Origin: CAVPEV01 sp963703555
GTDB taxonomy: Bacteria; Actinomycetota; Actinomycetes; Actinomycetales; Cellulomonadaceae
Assembly: GCA_963703555.1 (NCBI GenBank)
Contig: CAVPEV010000017.1
Location: 25,625-89,624, forward strand
Reading direction: 5' to 3'
DNA: 64,000 nucleotides
Shown here in pieces: positions 24,299 to 32,287 of this stretch; the first letter of the stretch is position 1, and each line of letters starts with the position of its first letter. The notes under the pieces are model-generated. The model searched no databases. It was not told the origin of the DNA and saw only the letters and a list, made by a program, of their open reading frames with translations. The translations under genes were made by a program, and so were the position numbers.

Positions 24299-24816
24299 TC
24301 GCGCCTGCCGGCGTCGTCCGCGTCGCCGGCAGGCGCGCCGCGCAACGGGCTGGGGTGGAAGGTCATCCGGTACTTGCCGATCTGCACCTCGTCGCCGGGC
24401 TGCAGCACCGCGGACTCGATCCGGCGACGGTTGACGTACGTGCCGTTCAGGGAGCCGACGTCCCGCACCACGAAGTCGTCGAGCTCACGGACGAACTCGG
24501 CGTGCCGGCGCGAGACCGTGACATCGTCCAGGAAGATGTCGGCCGTCGGGCTGCGACCTGCGACGGTGCGGTCCGCGTCGAGCAGGAAGCGGGCCCCGGC
24601 GGCAGGCCCGCGCTGCATGACGAGCAGCGCCGAGTTCCGAGGCAGAGCCTGCACGGCGAGCTGCTGGTCCGACGTCAGGCCGGTCGGGGCCCCGGTGTCC
24701 GACTCGGTGAGATCGACCCCGGAGAAGCTCATCGTCGTCTCGACGAGCCGGGCCGGCCCTGGGTCCGTGGGGGCCACGTGGGCACCCTCGTGGCGCTCGT
24801 CGTCCCGCTCCGTCAT
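24295..24816 (-). CDS. garA: FHA-domain regulator GarA/OdhI
   Basis: A 173-residue forkhead-associated protein that, unphosphorylated, inhibits 2-oxoglutarate dehydrogenase and related enzymes. The FHA domain (about residues 75-150) has VAGRSPTADIFLDDVTVSRR, HAEFVRELDDFVVRDVGSLN and GTYVNRRRIE. The N-terminal phosphorylation motif reads ETTM where Mycobacterium and Corynebacterium have ETTS; both threonines targeted by Ser/Thr kinases PknB and PknG are kept. GGAGAGG precedes the ATG. A TAGGCT -10 is 45 nt upstream. The gene starts the garA-ftsR unit. Confidence 0.92.
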   Translation of the reverse strand: MTERDDERHEGAHVAPTDPGPARLVETTMSFSGVDLTESDTGAPTGLTSDQQLAVQALPRNSALLVMQRGPAAGARFLLDADRTVAGRSPTADIFLDDVTVSRRHAEFVRELDDFVVRDVGSLNGTYVNRRRIESAVLQPGDEVQIGKYRMTFHPSPLRGAPAGDADDAGRRE

Positions 24817-24861
24817 GGCCTCTCCGCCTTCTCTGCTGCTCGCACACTCGCACCGGTGCCC

Positions 24862-24867
24862 AGCCTA
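24862..24867 (-). promoter_or_regulatory. -10 motif upstream of garA
   Basis: TAGGCT on the minus strand would start a transcript about 38 nt before the garA ATG, leaving room for its Shine-Dalgarno sequence. Confidence 0.35.
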
Positions 24868-24910
24868 GGCGGTCGGCCCGGCCGTGGCGCCAGACCCGGC
24901 CGGGTCCGTA

Positions 24911-25669
24911 TCAGGGAGCGCCGGGCGGCGCCGGCGTGGCGTGCTGCGGCGCTGGCACCGACCGGGTGGCCGTCACCTGCACCTTCCCCCGTCGGGCCAC
25001 CGTCCCGGCTCCCCCGTCGTTGCGGACGGTGGCCAGCGCGCCGCCGGGGATGTCCAGCGCGGTGGCGATGGTGTCCGGGTCGCCGATGACGACCCAGCGG
25101 TAGGGCGGCCGCACGGTGGTGCCGTCCACGACGACGCCGTCCTGACCGGCTGCGATGTAGGACGCGGTGGACAGCCGCACATCGTTCACCTGGACGGCTT
25201 CGGCCCCCGCGTTGCGCAGCTCCTGCAGGACGTCCAGCAGGGTCGCTGCCCGGATGGTGCCGGAGCCCTCCGTCAGCGTCAGCTCGATCCCCGGCCCCTC
25301 TGCCGGGAGCCGTCCGCTGAGGATGCCCTGGTCCGCCACGTTCTTCAGGGCTGCATCGATCGCTGCCTGCTGGGAGTCGGACCCCGTCACCAGCTTCTGC
25401 CGGGTGCGCTCGAGGTCGGCCGCCTCCTGCTCGAGCTGGTCCACCTGACGCGTCGTCTGGTCGAGCAGCTGCACCAGGTCGGACTGGCGCATCGTCGACA
25501 GGCTCGGCTCGTCCACCTGCCGGAGCTGCACGACCAGCGCGAAGCCCAGCATGGCCATGAGGACGGCGGCGAGCAGGTGGGACCGCGTCGCCCGAGGCCG
25601 CAGCGCTCGGGCGAGGACCCGCCAGCCGCCCGGCTCAGCGGTCGGGGGTGGAGCAGGGGTGGTCGCCAT
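24911..25669 (-). CDS. DUF881 protein, second copy
   Basis: A 252-residue protein with one N-terminal membrane helix (HLLAAVLMAMLGFALVVQLR), a coiled-coil stretch (LVQLLDQTTRQVDQLEQEAA) and the extracytoplasmic DUF881 domain (GPGIELTLTEGSGTIRAATL, NAGAEAVQVNDVRLSTASYI, YRWVVIGDPDTIATALDIPG). Function is unknown; these proteins flank the small basic protein in actinobacteria and Firmicutes and may act at the cell envelope or division site. It is 3 nt downstream of sbp. Only 94 nt separate it from garA, with no gcvH in between. Confidence 0.88.
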   Translation of the reverse strand: MATTPAPPPTAEPGGWRVLARALRPRATRSHLLAAVLMAMLGFALVVQLRQVDEPSLSTMRQSDLVQLLDQTTRQVDQLEQEAADLERTRQKLVTGSDSQQAAIDAALKNVADQGILSGRLPAEGPGIELTLTEGSGTIRAATLLDVLQELRNAGAEAVQVNDVRLSTASYIAAGQDGVVVDGTTVRPPYRWVVIGDPDTIATALDIPGGALATVRNDGGAGTVARRGKVQVTATRSVPAPQHATPAPPGAP

Positions 25670-25672
25670 CGG

Positions 25673-26005
25673 TCAGGACCCGAACAGGTGGCGGCGGATC
25701 GCTGCCGCGTTGGAGAAGATCCGGATGCCCAGCACGACCACCACCCCGGTGGACAGCTGGCTGCCCACCCCGAGCTGGTCCCCGACGAACACGATGAGTC
25801 CGGCGACGACGACGTTGGACAGGAAGGACACGACGAACACGCGGTCGTCGAAGACTCCGTCGAGCACGGCGCGCAGCGCGCCGAACAGGGCGTCGAGAGC
25901 CGCGACGATCGCGATCGGCAGATACGGCTGGACACCCAGCGGCACCGTCGGCTGGAGCAGCAGGCCGGCCACCACGCCCACCACCAGGCCCAGCACGGGG
26001 ATCAC
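25673..26005 (-). CDS. sbp: Small basic protein (DUF1290)
   Basis: A 110-residue integral membrane protein with three to four helices (VLGLVVGVVAGLLLQPTVPL, YLPIAIVAALDALFGALRAV, VVSFLSNVVVAGLIVFVGD), including the conserved LPIAIVAALDALFGALRA core of the Sbp family. It is found between two DUF881 genes in many Gram-positive bacteria; its function is not known. The GTG at 26005 is chosen from AGGAGGG 6 nt upstream and the usual family length; the frame is open upstream to 26056. Confidence 0.9.
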   Translation of the reverse strand: MIPVLGLVVGVVAGLLLQPTVPLGVQPYLPIAIVAALDALFGALRAVLDGVFDDRVFVVSFLSNVVVAGLIVFVGDQLGVGSQLSTGVVVVLGIRIFSNAAAIRRHLFGS

Positions 26006-26030
26006 GGCACCCTCCTGTCCGTCGGACCGG

Positions 26031-26981
26031 TCACTGCGTCCCCGACCCTGCCACACCGGCGGCCGCCGTCGGGGTCCGCCGCTGCGGCACCGTGACCGAG
26101 CCGGCCGCCGCCTCCGCGTGCCGCAACGGCGTCAGGCCCACCCCGGGCAGCTCCAACCGGTCGACCCGTGCGACGGTGGAACCGATGGCGTACGCCGAGC
26201 GCAGCAGCGCGAGGTGTTCTCCGGCGGCGGACCGGGCCAGGCCGGTCTCGAGCGTGGCCGGGTCGCCGATCGCCTCGACGACGTAGGGCCCGGTGACGGC
26301 GACCACGTCGACCAGGATCGCGCTGCCGGCGGAGCGGATGGCGGTCGTGGCGGTCAGTCGATTGCCGTTCACCGCTACCGCCTCGGCACCGGCCTCCCAC
26401 AAGCCGTTGACCACGACCTGCAGATCGAAGTCCTGGACCCGAGCATCGTCCGGGAGGTGTCCGGCCGGGTCTGCCGGGGCGTCCGAGACCGTCACCCGCA
26501 CGCCCGGACCCGTCACCGGGGTGGCGCCGGTCACCGCCGAGTCCGTCCGCAGCAGGTCGAGCAGCTGCGCGCTACCGGCGTCCAGCGCTTGCTCCTGCAG
26601 CGCGGTGATCTGGGCGCTGACGGCCGCATAGTCCGTCCTCAGCTGCTCCAGCCGGGCCGACCGCTCGGTGATCCGGTCCTCGAGCAGGGAGCGGGCCTGG
26701 ACCGCCGCCGGGGAGGGCGCCCGCAGGGTGACCACGCCGGCGGCCACCGTGAGCCCCAGGACGCCGGCGACCACCGTGAGAACAACGCTCGACCGGCGGC
26801 GCACGCCGGTCGCCTCGCGCCGGCGGGCGGCCTCGACGTACGCCGGGTCGATGGCCCCACCGACGACGTCCGCGAGCAACGACATCGAGGCGTCCGGGCG
26901 GCTCGGCCCGGCCCCGTCGGCCCCCGGCGCCCGACGGAATCGGTCCTCGCGGCCGGACTCCGGTTGCGCCCCGGTGCTCAC
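26031..26981 (-). CDS. DUF881 protein, first copy
   Basis: A 316-residue protein with a cytosolic N-terminus (SMSLLADVVGGAIDPAYVEA), one membrane helix (SSVVLTVVAGVLGLTVAAGV), a coiled coil (LEDRITERSARLEQLRTDYA) and a DUF881 domain (DFDLQVVVNGLWEAGAEAVA, TGPYVVEAIGDPATLETGLA). The N-terminal cytosolic motif is longer than in the second copy, so the two are not simple duplicates. The GTG overlaps the pgsA stop by 4 nt and follows GAGGGAG. It belongs to the pgsA-DUF881-sbp-DUF881 operon. Confidence 0.88.
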   Translation of the reverse strand: MSTGAQPESGREDRFRRAPGADGAGPSRPDASMSLLADVVGGAIDPAYVEAARRREATGVRRRSSVVLTVVAGVLGLTVAAGVVTLRAPSPAAVQARSLLEDRITERSARLEQLRTDYAAVSAQITALQEQALDAGSAQLLDLLRTDSAVTGATPVTGPGVRVTVSDAPADPAGHLPDDARVQDFDLQVVVNGLWEAGAEAVAVNGNRLTATTAIRSAGSAILVDVVAVTGPYVVEAIGDPATLETGLARSAAGEHLALLRSAYAIGSTVARVDRLELPGVGLTPLRHAEAAAGSVTVPQRRTPTAAAGVAGSGTQ

Positions 26982-27556
26982 CGGTGCTCCCTCACCAGGC
27001 GTCGAGCCTGCAGCACGTACAGGATCCCGGCCGCCCAGTAGAGCCCGGTGCCCCACCCGGCGCACGCCCAGCCGAGCACCGAGGCCGCCTGGCCCACCGA
27101 GCCCGACCACTCGGCGAGCAGCAGCAGCGGGAAGGCGTACAGCAGGAACAGGGTCCCCGCCTTCCCGGCAAGGTGCACGGGCAACGGGCCCCAGCCGCGA
27201 CGGGCGAGCAGGACGAGAACGACGCCGAGCATGGCCTCCCGGGCGAGCAGCACACCCACGAGCCACCACGGCACGACCCCGCGGCCGGCCAGGCCGAGCA
27301 GCGTGACCAGGATGAACAGCCGGTCGGCCGCGGGGTCGAGGACCTGACCCACCCGGGATACCTGGTCCCAGCGCCGGGCGATCACCCCGTCGACCCAGTC
27401 GCTGAGCCCGGAGGCGGCCAGCACCACCAGCGCCCACACGTCCTCGTGGGCGACGATGAGCACCGCGAACACCGGGATGAGCAGCAGGCGCAGGAGGCTG
27501 ATCGCATTGGGCACGGTCAGCACGCGGTCGGAGGCCTGCTGCTCCGCCACGTCCAC
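26978..27556 (-). CDS. pgsA: CDP-alcohol phosphatidyltransferase
   Basis: A 192-residue membrane enzyme of the phosphatidylglycerophosphate synthase type, making a phospholipid head group from CDP-diacylglycerol. The catalytic signature DG(x)2AR(x)8G(x)3D(x)3D is present as SDWVDGVIARRWDQVSRVGQ followed by VLDPAADR, preceded by TVPNAISLLRLLLIPVFAVL. Several helices follow. Position matches pgsA2 of M. tuberculosis (Rv1822). The GTG at 27556 is chosen for the GGAGGT 5 nt upstream; a GTG at 27550 is an alternative. Alcohol substrate is not certain. Confidence 0.88.
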   Translation of the reverse strand: MDVAEQQASDRVLTVPNAISLLRLLLIPVFAVLIVAHEDVWALVVLAASGLSDWVDGVIARRWDQVSRVGQVLDPAADRLFILVTLLGLAGRGVVPWWLVGVLLAREAMLGVVLVLLARRGWGPLPVHLAGKAGTLFLLYAFPLLLLAEWSGSVGQAASVLGWACAGWGTGLYWAAGILYVLQARRLVREHR

Positions 27557-27579
27557 CGCCACCTCCGCTGGTCCCGACG

Positions 27580-27585
27580 ATCCTA
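27580..27585 (-). promoter_or_regulatory. -10 motif upstream of pgsA
   Basis: TAGGAT on the minus strand, 24 nt before the GTG at 27556, leaves space for a short leader with the pgsA Shine-Dalgarno sequence. Confidence 0.4.
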
Positions 27586-27717
27586 GGGGAGCACGCCCCG
27601 CCGCCCCGCCGAGCGCCGCGGGGCGCGCCGGCGTCGCGTGGTGCCCCGGGGAGGCGGCGGGCCCACCGGGTACCATGGTCCCAGTCCTTGGCCAGTTGGC
27701 GCGCGTGCGGCGTCCCG

Positions 27718-27735
27718 GTAGGACCGTCCTACGCT
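27718..27735 (+). promoter_or_regulatory. Palindromic operator candidate over a -10
   Basis: GTAGGAC-C-GTCCTAC (27718-27732) is a perfect palindrome with 7-bp arms. Its last bases overlap TACGCT (27730-27735), a -10 motif 20 nt before the helicase GTG. A protein bound here would block this promoter. Confidence 0.45.
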
Positions 27736-27755
27736 CCCCCCGAGATGGGTTCCTC

Positions 27756-29606
27756 GTGTCCGCTGTGCCCCTGACCGATCCGTCGGCGCCGTTGCGCAGG
27801 CCCGTTGAGCCCGTGCGCACGTTCGACGGCCTCGATCTTCCCGCGCCGTTGCGCCAAGCCCTCGACGACCTGGGCTTCGACGAGCCCACGGACATCCAGG
27901 CAGCGGCCATCCCGGCGCTCCTGGCAGGACGGGATGTCACCGGGGTCGCGCAGACCGGGACGGGCAAGACGGCAGCCTTCGGGCTCCCCCTGCTGGCCCT
28001 GGTGGACGCCACCGTCCCGCACGTGCAGGCGCTGGTCCTCACCCCCACCCGCGAACTGGCACTGCAGGTCGCCGAGCAGCTGGCGACCCTGGCCTCGCAC
28101 CTGCCCGACGTCCACGTGGTCGCCGTCTACGGGGGTGCCCCGTACGGTCCTCAGCAGCGCGCCCTCGCCGGGGGCGCGCAGGTGGTCGTCGGAACCCCCG
28201 GCCGGGTCATCGACCACCTGGACCGCCGGAGCCTCAACCTCGAGGGCGTCCGTCTGCTCGTCCTGGACGAGGGCGACGAGATGCTGCGGATGGGCTTCGT
28301 CGAGGACGTCGACCGCATCGCGTCGGCCACCCCCGACGGCCGCCAGGTCGCGCTGTTCTCCGCGACGATGCCGGCCGGCATCCGACGGGTCGCCGCCCGC
28401 CACCAGCACGACGCCGTCGAGCTGGCCGTCACGCGGCAGTCGTCCACGGTCGACGGTGTCCGGCAGGGCTACTCCGTCGTGCCGCACCGCTCCAAGGTCG
28501 CGGCGCTCGTCCGGGTCCTGGCGGTGACCGACGCGGAGGCCACCATCGTCTTCGTGCGCACCCGCGGTGCCGCGGAGGAGGCGGCCAACGCCCTGGTGCG
28601 CAGGGGCGTCCCCGCCGCTCACCTGTCGGGTGACGTGCCGCAGGCCGAGCGGGAACGCATCGTCGGCCGGCTCCGCTCGGGCGACCTGTCCGTGCTCGTC
28701 GCGACCGACGTCGCCGCACGTGGCCTGGACGTCGAGCGGATCGGGCTGGTGGTCAACCTCGACGTGCCCACCGACGGCGAGAGCTACGTCCACCGCATCG
28801 GCCGGACGGCGCGCGCCGGGCGCGCGGGCGACGCGCTGACCTTCGTCACGCCTCGCGAGCGCGGCTTCCTGCGCACCATCGAGCGCACCACGCGTCACCC
28901 CCTGGCGGAGGTGCCCGTCCCGTCCGCGGAGCAGGTCGCTGCCCACCGGATCACAGCGGCGCTGGCCCGCGTGCCCGCCCGGCTGGCGGAGGGCCGGCTC
29001 GACGCCGCCGTCACGGCCGTCGCCGCAGCCCGGGCAGAGCACCCGGAGCTCACCGTCGAGGACCTGCTGGTGGGGCTCGCCGCGCTCACGGCGGGGGCAC
29101 CGGACGATGTCGACGACGCCACCACGGCGGGCGGCCGAGCCGGCGAGCCGGTACCGGGCGACCGGCCGGAACGTCCCCGCGGGCGGGTCCGGGCCGGCGG
29201 TCCGCGCTACCGCCTCGCGGTGGGCAGCGCGCACGGCGCCCAGGCCGGCGCCATCGTGGGCGCTCTCACGCACGAGGGCGGCCTCGAGGGGCAGGACCTC
29301 GGGAAGATCGACGTCTTCGCCACCTACTCGCTCGTCGAGGTGCCCGACGGCTTGACCCCGGACACCCTGCAGCTGCTCGAACGCACCCGGGTCGCCGGCC
29401 GCCTCCTGCACATCCGGCTCGACGAGGGTCCGCGCCATCCCCGGCCCCCGCGGGAGACCCACGTGGGCCGGTCGATGACCGGCGCCGGTCAGACCAGGTC
29501 GGCCAGGACTCCCCGGATGTCCGCGGCGAACGCGTCGACCGCCGCGGGTGGTGTGTCGAAGGCGCACATCCAGCGCGCCTCGCGGGCGGCCGGGTCCCAG
29601 TCGTAG
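27756..29606 (+). CDS. DEAD-box RNA helicase with DbpA-type domain
   Basis: A 616-residue DeaD/CsdA-like helicase. The core has the Q motif FDEPTDIQAAAIPALL, motif I AQTGTGKTAAFG, PTRELALQVAEQL, motif II as LDEGDEML (the usual DEAD reads DEGD), SAT, IVFVRTRGAAEEAANALVRR, VLVATDVAARGLDVERI and HRIGRTARAGR. A DbpA RNA-binding fold ends the protein (YRLAVGSAHGAQAGAIVGAL). Family members remodel ribosomal or cold-shock RNAs. The GTG at 27756 is chosen because conserved sequence begins soon after. The last 39 codons run antisense into the aldolase gene (see findings). Confidence 0.9.
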   Translation: MSAVPLTDPSAPLRRPVEPVRTFDGLDLPAPLRQALDDLGFDEPTDIQAAAIPALLAGRDVTGVAQTGTGKTAAFGLPLLALVDATVPHVQALVLTPTRELALQVAEQLATLASHLPDVHVVAVYGGAPYGPQQRALAGGAQVVVGTPGRVIDHLDRRSLNLEGVRLLVLDEGDEMLRMGFVEDVDRIASATPDGRQVALFSATMPAGIRRVAARHQHDAVELAVTRQSSTVDGVRQGYSVVPHRSKVAALVRVLAVTDAEATIVFVRTRGAAEEAANALVRRGVPAAHLSGDVPQAERERIVGRLRSGDLSVLVATDVAARGLDVERIGLVVNLDVPTDGESYVHRIGRTARAGRAGDALTFVTPRERGFLRTIERTTRHPLAEVPVPSAEQVAAHRITAALARVPARLAEGRLDAAVTAVAAARAEHPELTVEDLLVGLAALTAGAPDDVDDATTAGGRAGEPVPGDRPERPRGRVRAGGPRYRLAVGSAHGAQAGAIVGALTHEGGLEGQDLGKIDVFATYSLVEVPDGLTPDTLQLLERTRVAGRLLHIRLDEGPRHPRPPRETHVGRSMTGAGQTRSARTPRMSAANASTAAGGVSKAHIQRASRAAGSQS

Positions 29607-30544
29607 AAGTGCCAGCGGGCCCGCAGCCGGTCCGCGGCCCCCTCGGGCAGCGTGGCGAACACCGCGTTGGCCTGCGTCGGACGGGTCAGCCCGACCCCGG
29701 GCACGTCGGCCACGCCGGCCCTGAGCCGGCGCGCCATGGCGTTGGCGTGCCGGGCCGAACGCAGCCACAGGTCGCCCTCATAGAGGGCGACGAGCTGTGC
29801 CGAGACGAACCTCAACTTCGAGGCGAGCTGCAGATCGATCTTGCGCAGGTAGCCGATGCCGGACGCCGCCTCCGGGTCGAGCACGACCACGGCCTCGGCG
29901 GCGAGCAGCCCGTTCTTCGTCCCGCCCAGCGAGACGACGTCGACACCGGCGTGAGTGGTCAACGCGGCGAGGGGGACGTCGAGGGACGCCGCCGCGTTGC
30001 CCAGCCGGGAGCCGTCCAGGTGCAGCCGCATACCCAGCGAGTGCGCGTGATCGGCGAGCTCATGGATCTCGGCGGGGGTGTACACCGTGCCGAGCTCCGT
30101 CGACTGGGTGATCGACACCACGCCGGGCTGTGCCCGGTGCTCCTCGCCCCAGCCCCACGCCTGCCGGTCGACGAGCTCGGGCGTGAGACGCCCGTCTGGC
30201 GCGGGCACGGTGAGCAGCTTCAGCCCTCCGACCCGCTCCGGGGCGCCGTTCTCGTCGGTGTGGATGTGCGCCGTCTCCGCGCAGATCACCGCACCCCAGC
30301 GCGGCAACATGGCCTGCAGCGCGACGACGTTGGCCCCGGTGCCCGTGAGCACCGGGAAGGTTGCCGCCCGCTCCCCCAGGTGCCGGCGGACGACCTCCTG
30401 CAGCCTCTCGGTGTAGACGTCGCCGCCGTAGCTCGGCTGGTGGCCCTCGTTGGCCTCGGTGAGCGCGGTGAGGATCTCCGGGTGTACGCCCGCGTAGTTG
30501 TCGGACCCGAACTCGTAGTGCTCAGGGTCGTGCAGCCGGGTCAT
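29489..30544 (-). CDS. Low-specificity threonine aldolase-like enzyme
   Basis: A 351-residue PLP enzyme of the beta-eliminating lyase/threonine aldolase family, which splits L-threonine to glycine and acetaldehyde. Seen are FGSDNYAGVHPEILTALTEA, GGDVYTERLQEVVRRHLG, TGTGANVVALQAMLP, LHLDGSRLGNAAASL with the cofactor aspartate, and SLGGTKNGLLAAEA with the Schiff-base lysine. The ATG overlaps the zur stop (ATGA). The 3' end overlaps the convergent helicase gene by 118 nt. True substrate could be another beta-hydroxy amino acid. Confidence 0.88.
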   Translation of the reverse strand: MTRLHDPEHYEFGSDNYAGVHPEILTALTEANEGHQPSYGGDVYTERLQEVVRRHLGERAATFPVLTGTGANVVALQAMLPRWGAVICAETAHIHTDENGAPERVGGLKLLTVPAPDGRLTPELVDRQAWGWGEEHRAQPGVVSITQSTELGTVYTPAEIHELADHAHSLGMRLHLDGSRLGNAAASLDVPLAALTTHAGVDVVSLGGTKNGLLAAEAVVVLDPEAASGIGYLRKIDLQLASKLRFVSAQLVALYEGDLWLRSARHANAMARRLRAGVADVPGVGLTRPTQANAVFATLPEGAADRLRARWHFYDWDPAAREARWMCAFDTPPAAVDAFAADIRGVLADLV

Positions 30545-30954
30545 GCCGACGCCTCGGATGCCGCGCGGCACCGCGCGCAGGTGCCGAGCAGCTCGATGGT
30601 GTGCTCCACCTCGGCGAAGCCGTGCGCGGCGGCGACCTGCGCAGCCCAGGCCTCGGCGGCGGGCCCGTCGATCTCCACGGTGCGCCCGCACCGTCGGCAG
30701 ACCAGATGATGGTGGTGCTGCCCACGCCGGGCGCACCGCCGGTAGACGGACTCGCCGTCGTCACGGCGCAGGACGTCCACCTCGTGGGACTCCGTCAGGG
30801 CCTGCATCGCCCGGTAGACGGTCGCCAGCGCAGTGCTGGAGCCTTGGGAGCGCAGCAGCTCGTGCAGCTGCTGCGCACTGCGGAAGTCGTCGACCTCGTC
30901 GAGCAGCGCGAGGATCTCGGCCCGCTGTCGCGTGTGCCGTGACGCCGCACCCAT
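30541..30954 (-). CDS. zur: Fur-family zinc regulator Zur
   Basis: A 137-residue Fur-type repressor. The winged helix spans RQRAEILALLDEVDDFRSAQ and STALATVYRAMQALTESHEV. The metal region has YRRCARRGQHHHHLVCRRCG, and the structural zinc site uses the two CxxC pairs CRRC and CARC. The HTRQRAEIL start and Q-rich dimer entry are typical of actinobacterial Zur rather than FurA. The ATG follows GGGGAGAGGG. It overlaps the aldolase gene, which would be co-expressed. No clear Zur box was recognised by eye. Confidence 0.87.
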   Translation of the reverse strand: MGAASRHTRQRAEILALLDEVDDFRSAQQLHELLRSQGSSTALATVYRAMQALTESHEVDVLRRDDGESVYRRCARRGQHHHHLVCRRCGRTVEIDGPAAEAWAAQVAAAHGFAEVEHTIELLGTCARCRAASEASA

Positions 30955-31066
30955 GTGTGCCCTCTCCCCTGGGGCCACTGCAGCCCGGTTGTGCAGTCTA
31001 GGCCCGGCCGATCCCGGCCCTCCTTCGGCCGGGCCGGGAAGGCTGGCACGTGCGTGTCCGGCAGGT

Positions 31067-31282
31067 TCACAGTCGCTCGGCACCGTCCCAGTCGTCGCCG
31101 GCCGCCAGCGGCTCGTCGTCGGCCTCGGACTGCGTGGCCGCCAGCGACCGAGGGGCCTGCGCCGGATCGCCGCCGCCCCGGGCGTCCTCGGCCCGCAGGG
31201 CCTCTTCGGACGGGGACGGCTCCGCCAGGCGCTCGGCGGCGGGATCGGACGTCAGGTCACGCGGTCGACCGGCCATGGCCAT
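31067..31282 (-). CDS. Small acidic protein of unknown function
   Basis: A 71-residue hydrophilic, acidic protein with no cysteines or membrane segment (for example SPSEEALRAEDARGGGDPAQ and EADDEPLAAGDDWDGAERL). I do not recognise a family. Support is an ideal Shine-Dalgarno sequence, GGAGGT, 7 nt before the ATG, and position on the same strand upstream of zur. An ATG two codons later is also possible. It looks intrinsically disordered. Confidence 0.55.
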   Translation of the reverse strand: MAMAGRPRDLTSDPAAERLAEPSPSEEALRAEDARGGGDPAQAPRSLAATQSEADDEPLAAGDDWDGAERL

Positions 31283-31350
31283 GGTCTACACCTCCGGCTC
31301 GGCGGAGTCGGCCTCCCGGGACTGCGACGATCCCCCGCAGAAGTACAGTG

Positions 31351-31376
31351 CCGGACCTGCCGCCTGCCGGACCTGC
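31351..31376. repeat. Direct repeat CCGGACCTGC, two copies
   Basis: CCGGACCTGC occurs at 31351-31360 and 31367-31376, a 16-bp period, in the 146-nt gap between the PAP2-like gene and the small acidic gene. Confidence 0.5.
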
Positions 31377-31428
31377 GTGGTCGCCCTGCCGTCGGGTGGC
31401 CCAGCTATGCGCCGGCGGGGAGCCCGTC

Positions 31429-32052
31429 CTACGTGACGCCGGTGGCGACGGCAGGCATGACGAGCAGCGCGGCGAGCACGCCTAGCGCGACGCCGGTGAC
31501 GAACTGGGGGACCGTGTGGTCTCCCATCGTCACCCGTGCCCAGCCGATCGCGACGACGGCGAGGCCGGCCAGCAGGAGCGCACGGCCGAAGGTGAGCACC
31601 AGAGCTGTCACCGCGAGACCGCTGCTCGCCCCGTGCAGCGAAATCTTCCAGACGAGCGTGACCAGCAGGGCGACGAGCGTCATGACGAGGATGGCGGCGA
31701 TCAGCCCTCGCAGCTCACCGCTCGCCCCGAGCATGCGCAGCACCCACCAGCCGACCGCCATCGACACCAGGACGATGGTGAGGACCACGGGGCGGTCCGA
31801 CCGGCGTCGCACGTGCAGGTCGGACAGCCGGCCACGGCGCACACCCAGCGCGACCATGCCGTACGGCGCTGCTGCGAAGAACAGCACAGCCACGCTCGCG
31901 TCCCGCAGCCCCAGCCACACCGTGTCGGCGGCGCCGATCGCCACGCATGCCAGCGTCGCGACGAAGACGGCGACCGGGGAGAAGACCTCCGCGACCGCAT
32001 ACGCCACCCGCGCCGGGGTGGAATCCGGGCGGGGAACGGTGGTGGCGCTCAT
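31429..32052 (-). CDS. PAP2-like membrane protein
   Basis: A 207-residue protein with about six membrane helices. The second half resembles the phosphatidic-acid phosphatase PAP2 fold: VWKISLHGASSGLAVTALV in the place of the PSGH motif, and GWARVTMGDHTVPQFVTGVALG in the place of SRxxxxxHxxxD. The first PAP2 motif (KxxxxxxRP) is not evident, although RRRSDRPVVLTIVL could be its remnant. Divergent members of this kind are common in actinobacteria; activity is uncertain. The ATG lies 8 nt from TAGCGT, suggesting a leaderless message. Confidence 0.72.
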   Translation of the reverse strand: MSATTVPRPDSTPARVAYAVAEVFSPVAVFVATLACVAIGAADTVWLGLRDASVAVLFFAAAPYGMVALGVRRGRLSDLHVRRRSDRPVVLTIVLVSMAVGWWVLRMLGASGELRGLIAAILVMTLVALLVTLVWKISLHGASSGLAVTALVLTFGRALLLAGLAVVAIGWARVTMGDHTVPQFVTGVALGVLAALLVMPAVATGVT

Positions 32053-32060
32053 CCCGGTGA

Positions 32061-32066
32061 ACGCTA
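32061..32066 (-). promoter_or_regulatory. -10 motif of a leaderless PAP2-like promoter
   Basis: TAGCGT on the minus strand is 8 nt before the ATG at 32052. Confidence 0.4.
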
Positions 32067-32287
32067 GGCGCCGGTGACCCGTCCGACAAGGCCCAGGATC
32101 CGTGCGGAGTGTCGCCCGCGGGGTGCGAGGCTGGCCGGCGGAGGCCACTGCGACAGGATGGAACTGGCTCCCTCGGGGGGAGGCAGGCATGGACCGGGTC
32201 ACGGCCGCCTACCACTTCGGGCCGTTCGTCCCTGGTCCCGGTCCGCCGCACGGGGACAGCCTGAAGGCACAGTCGAGGAGGTGGGCG

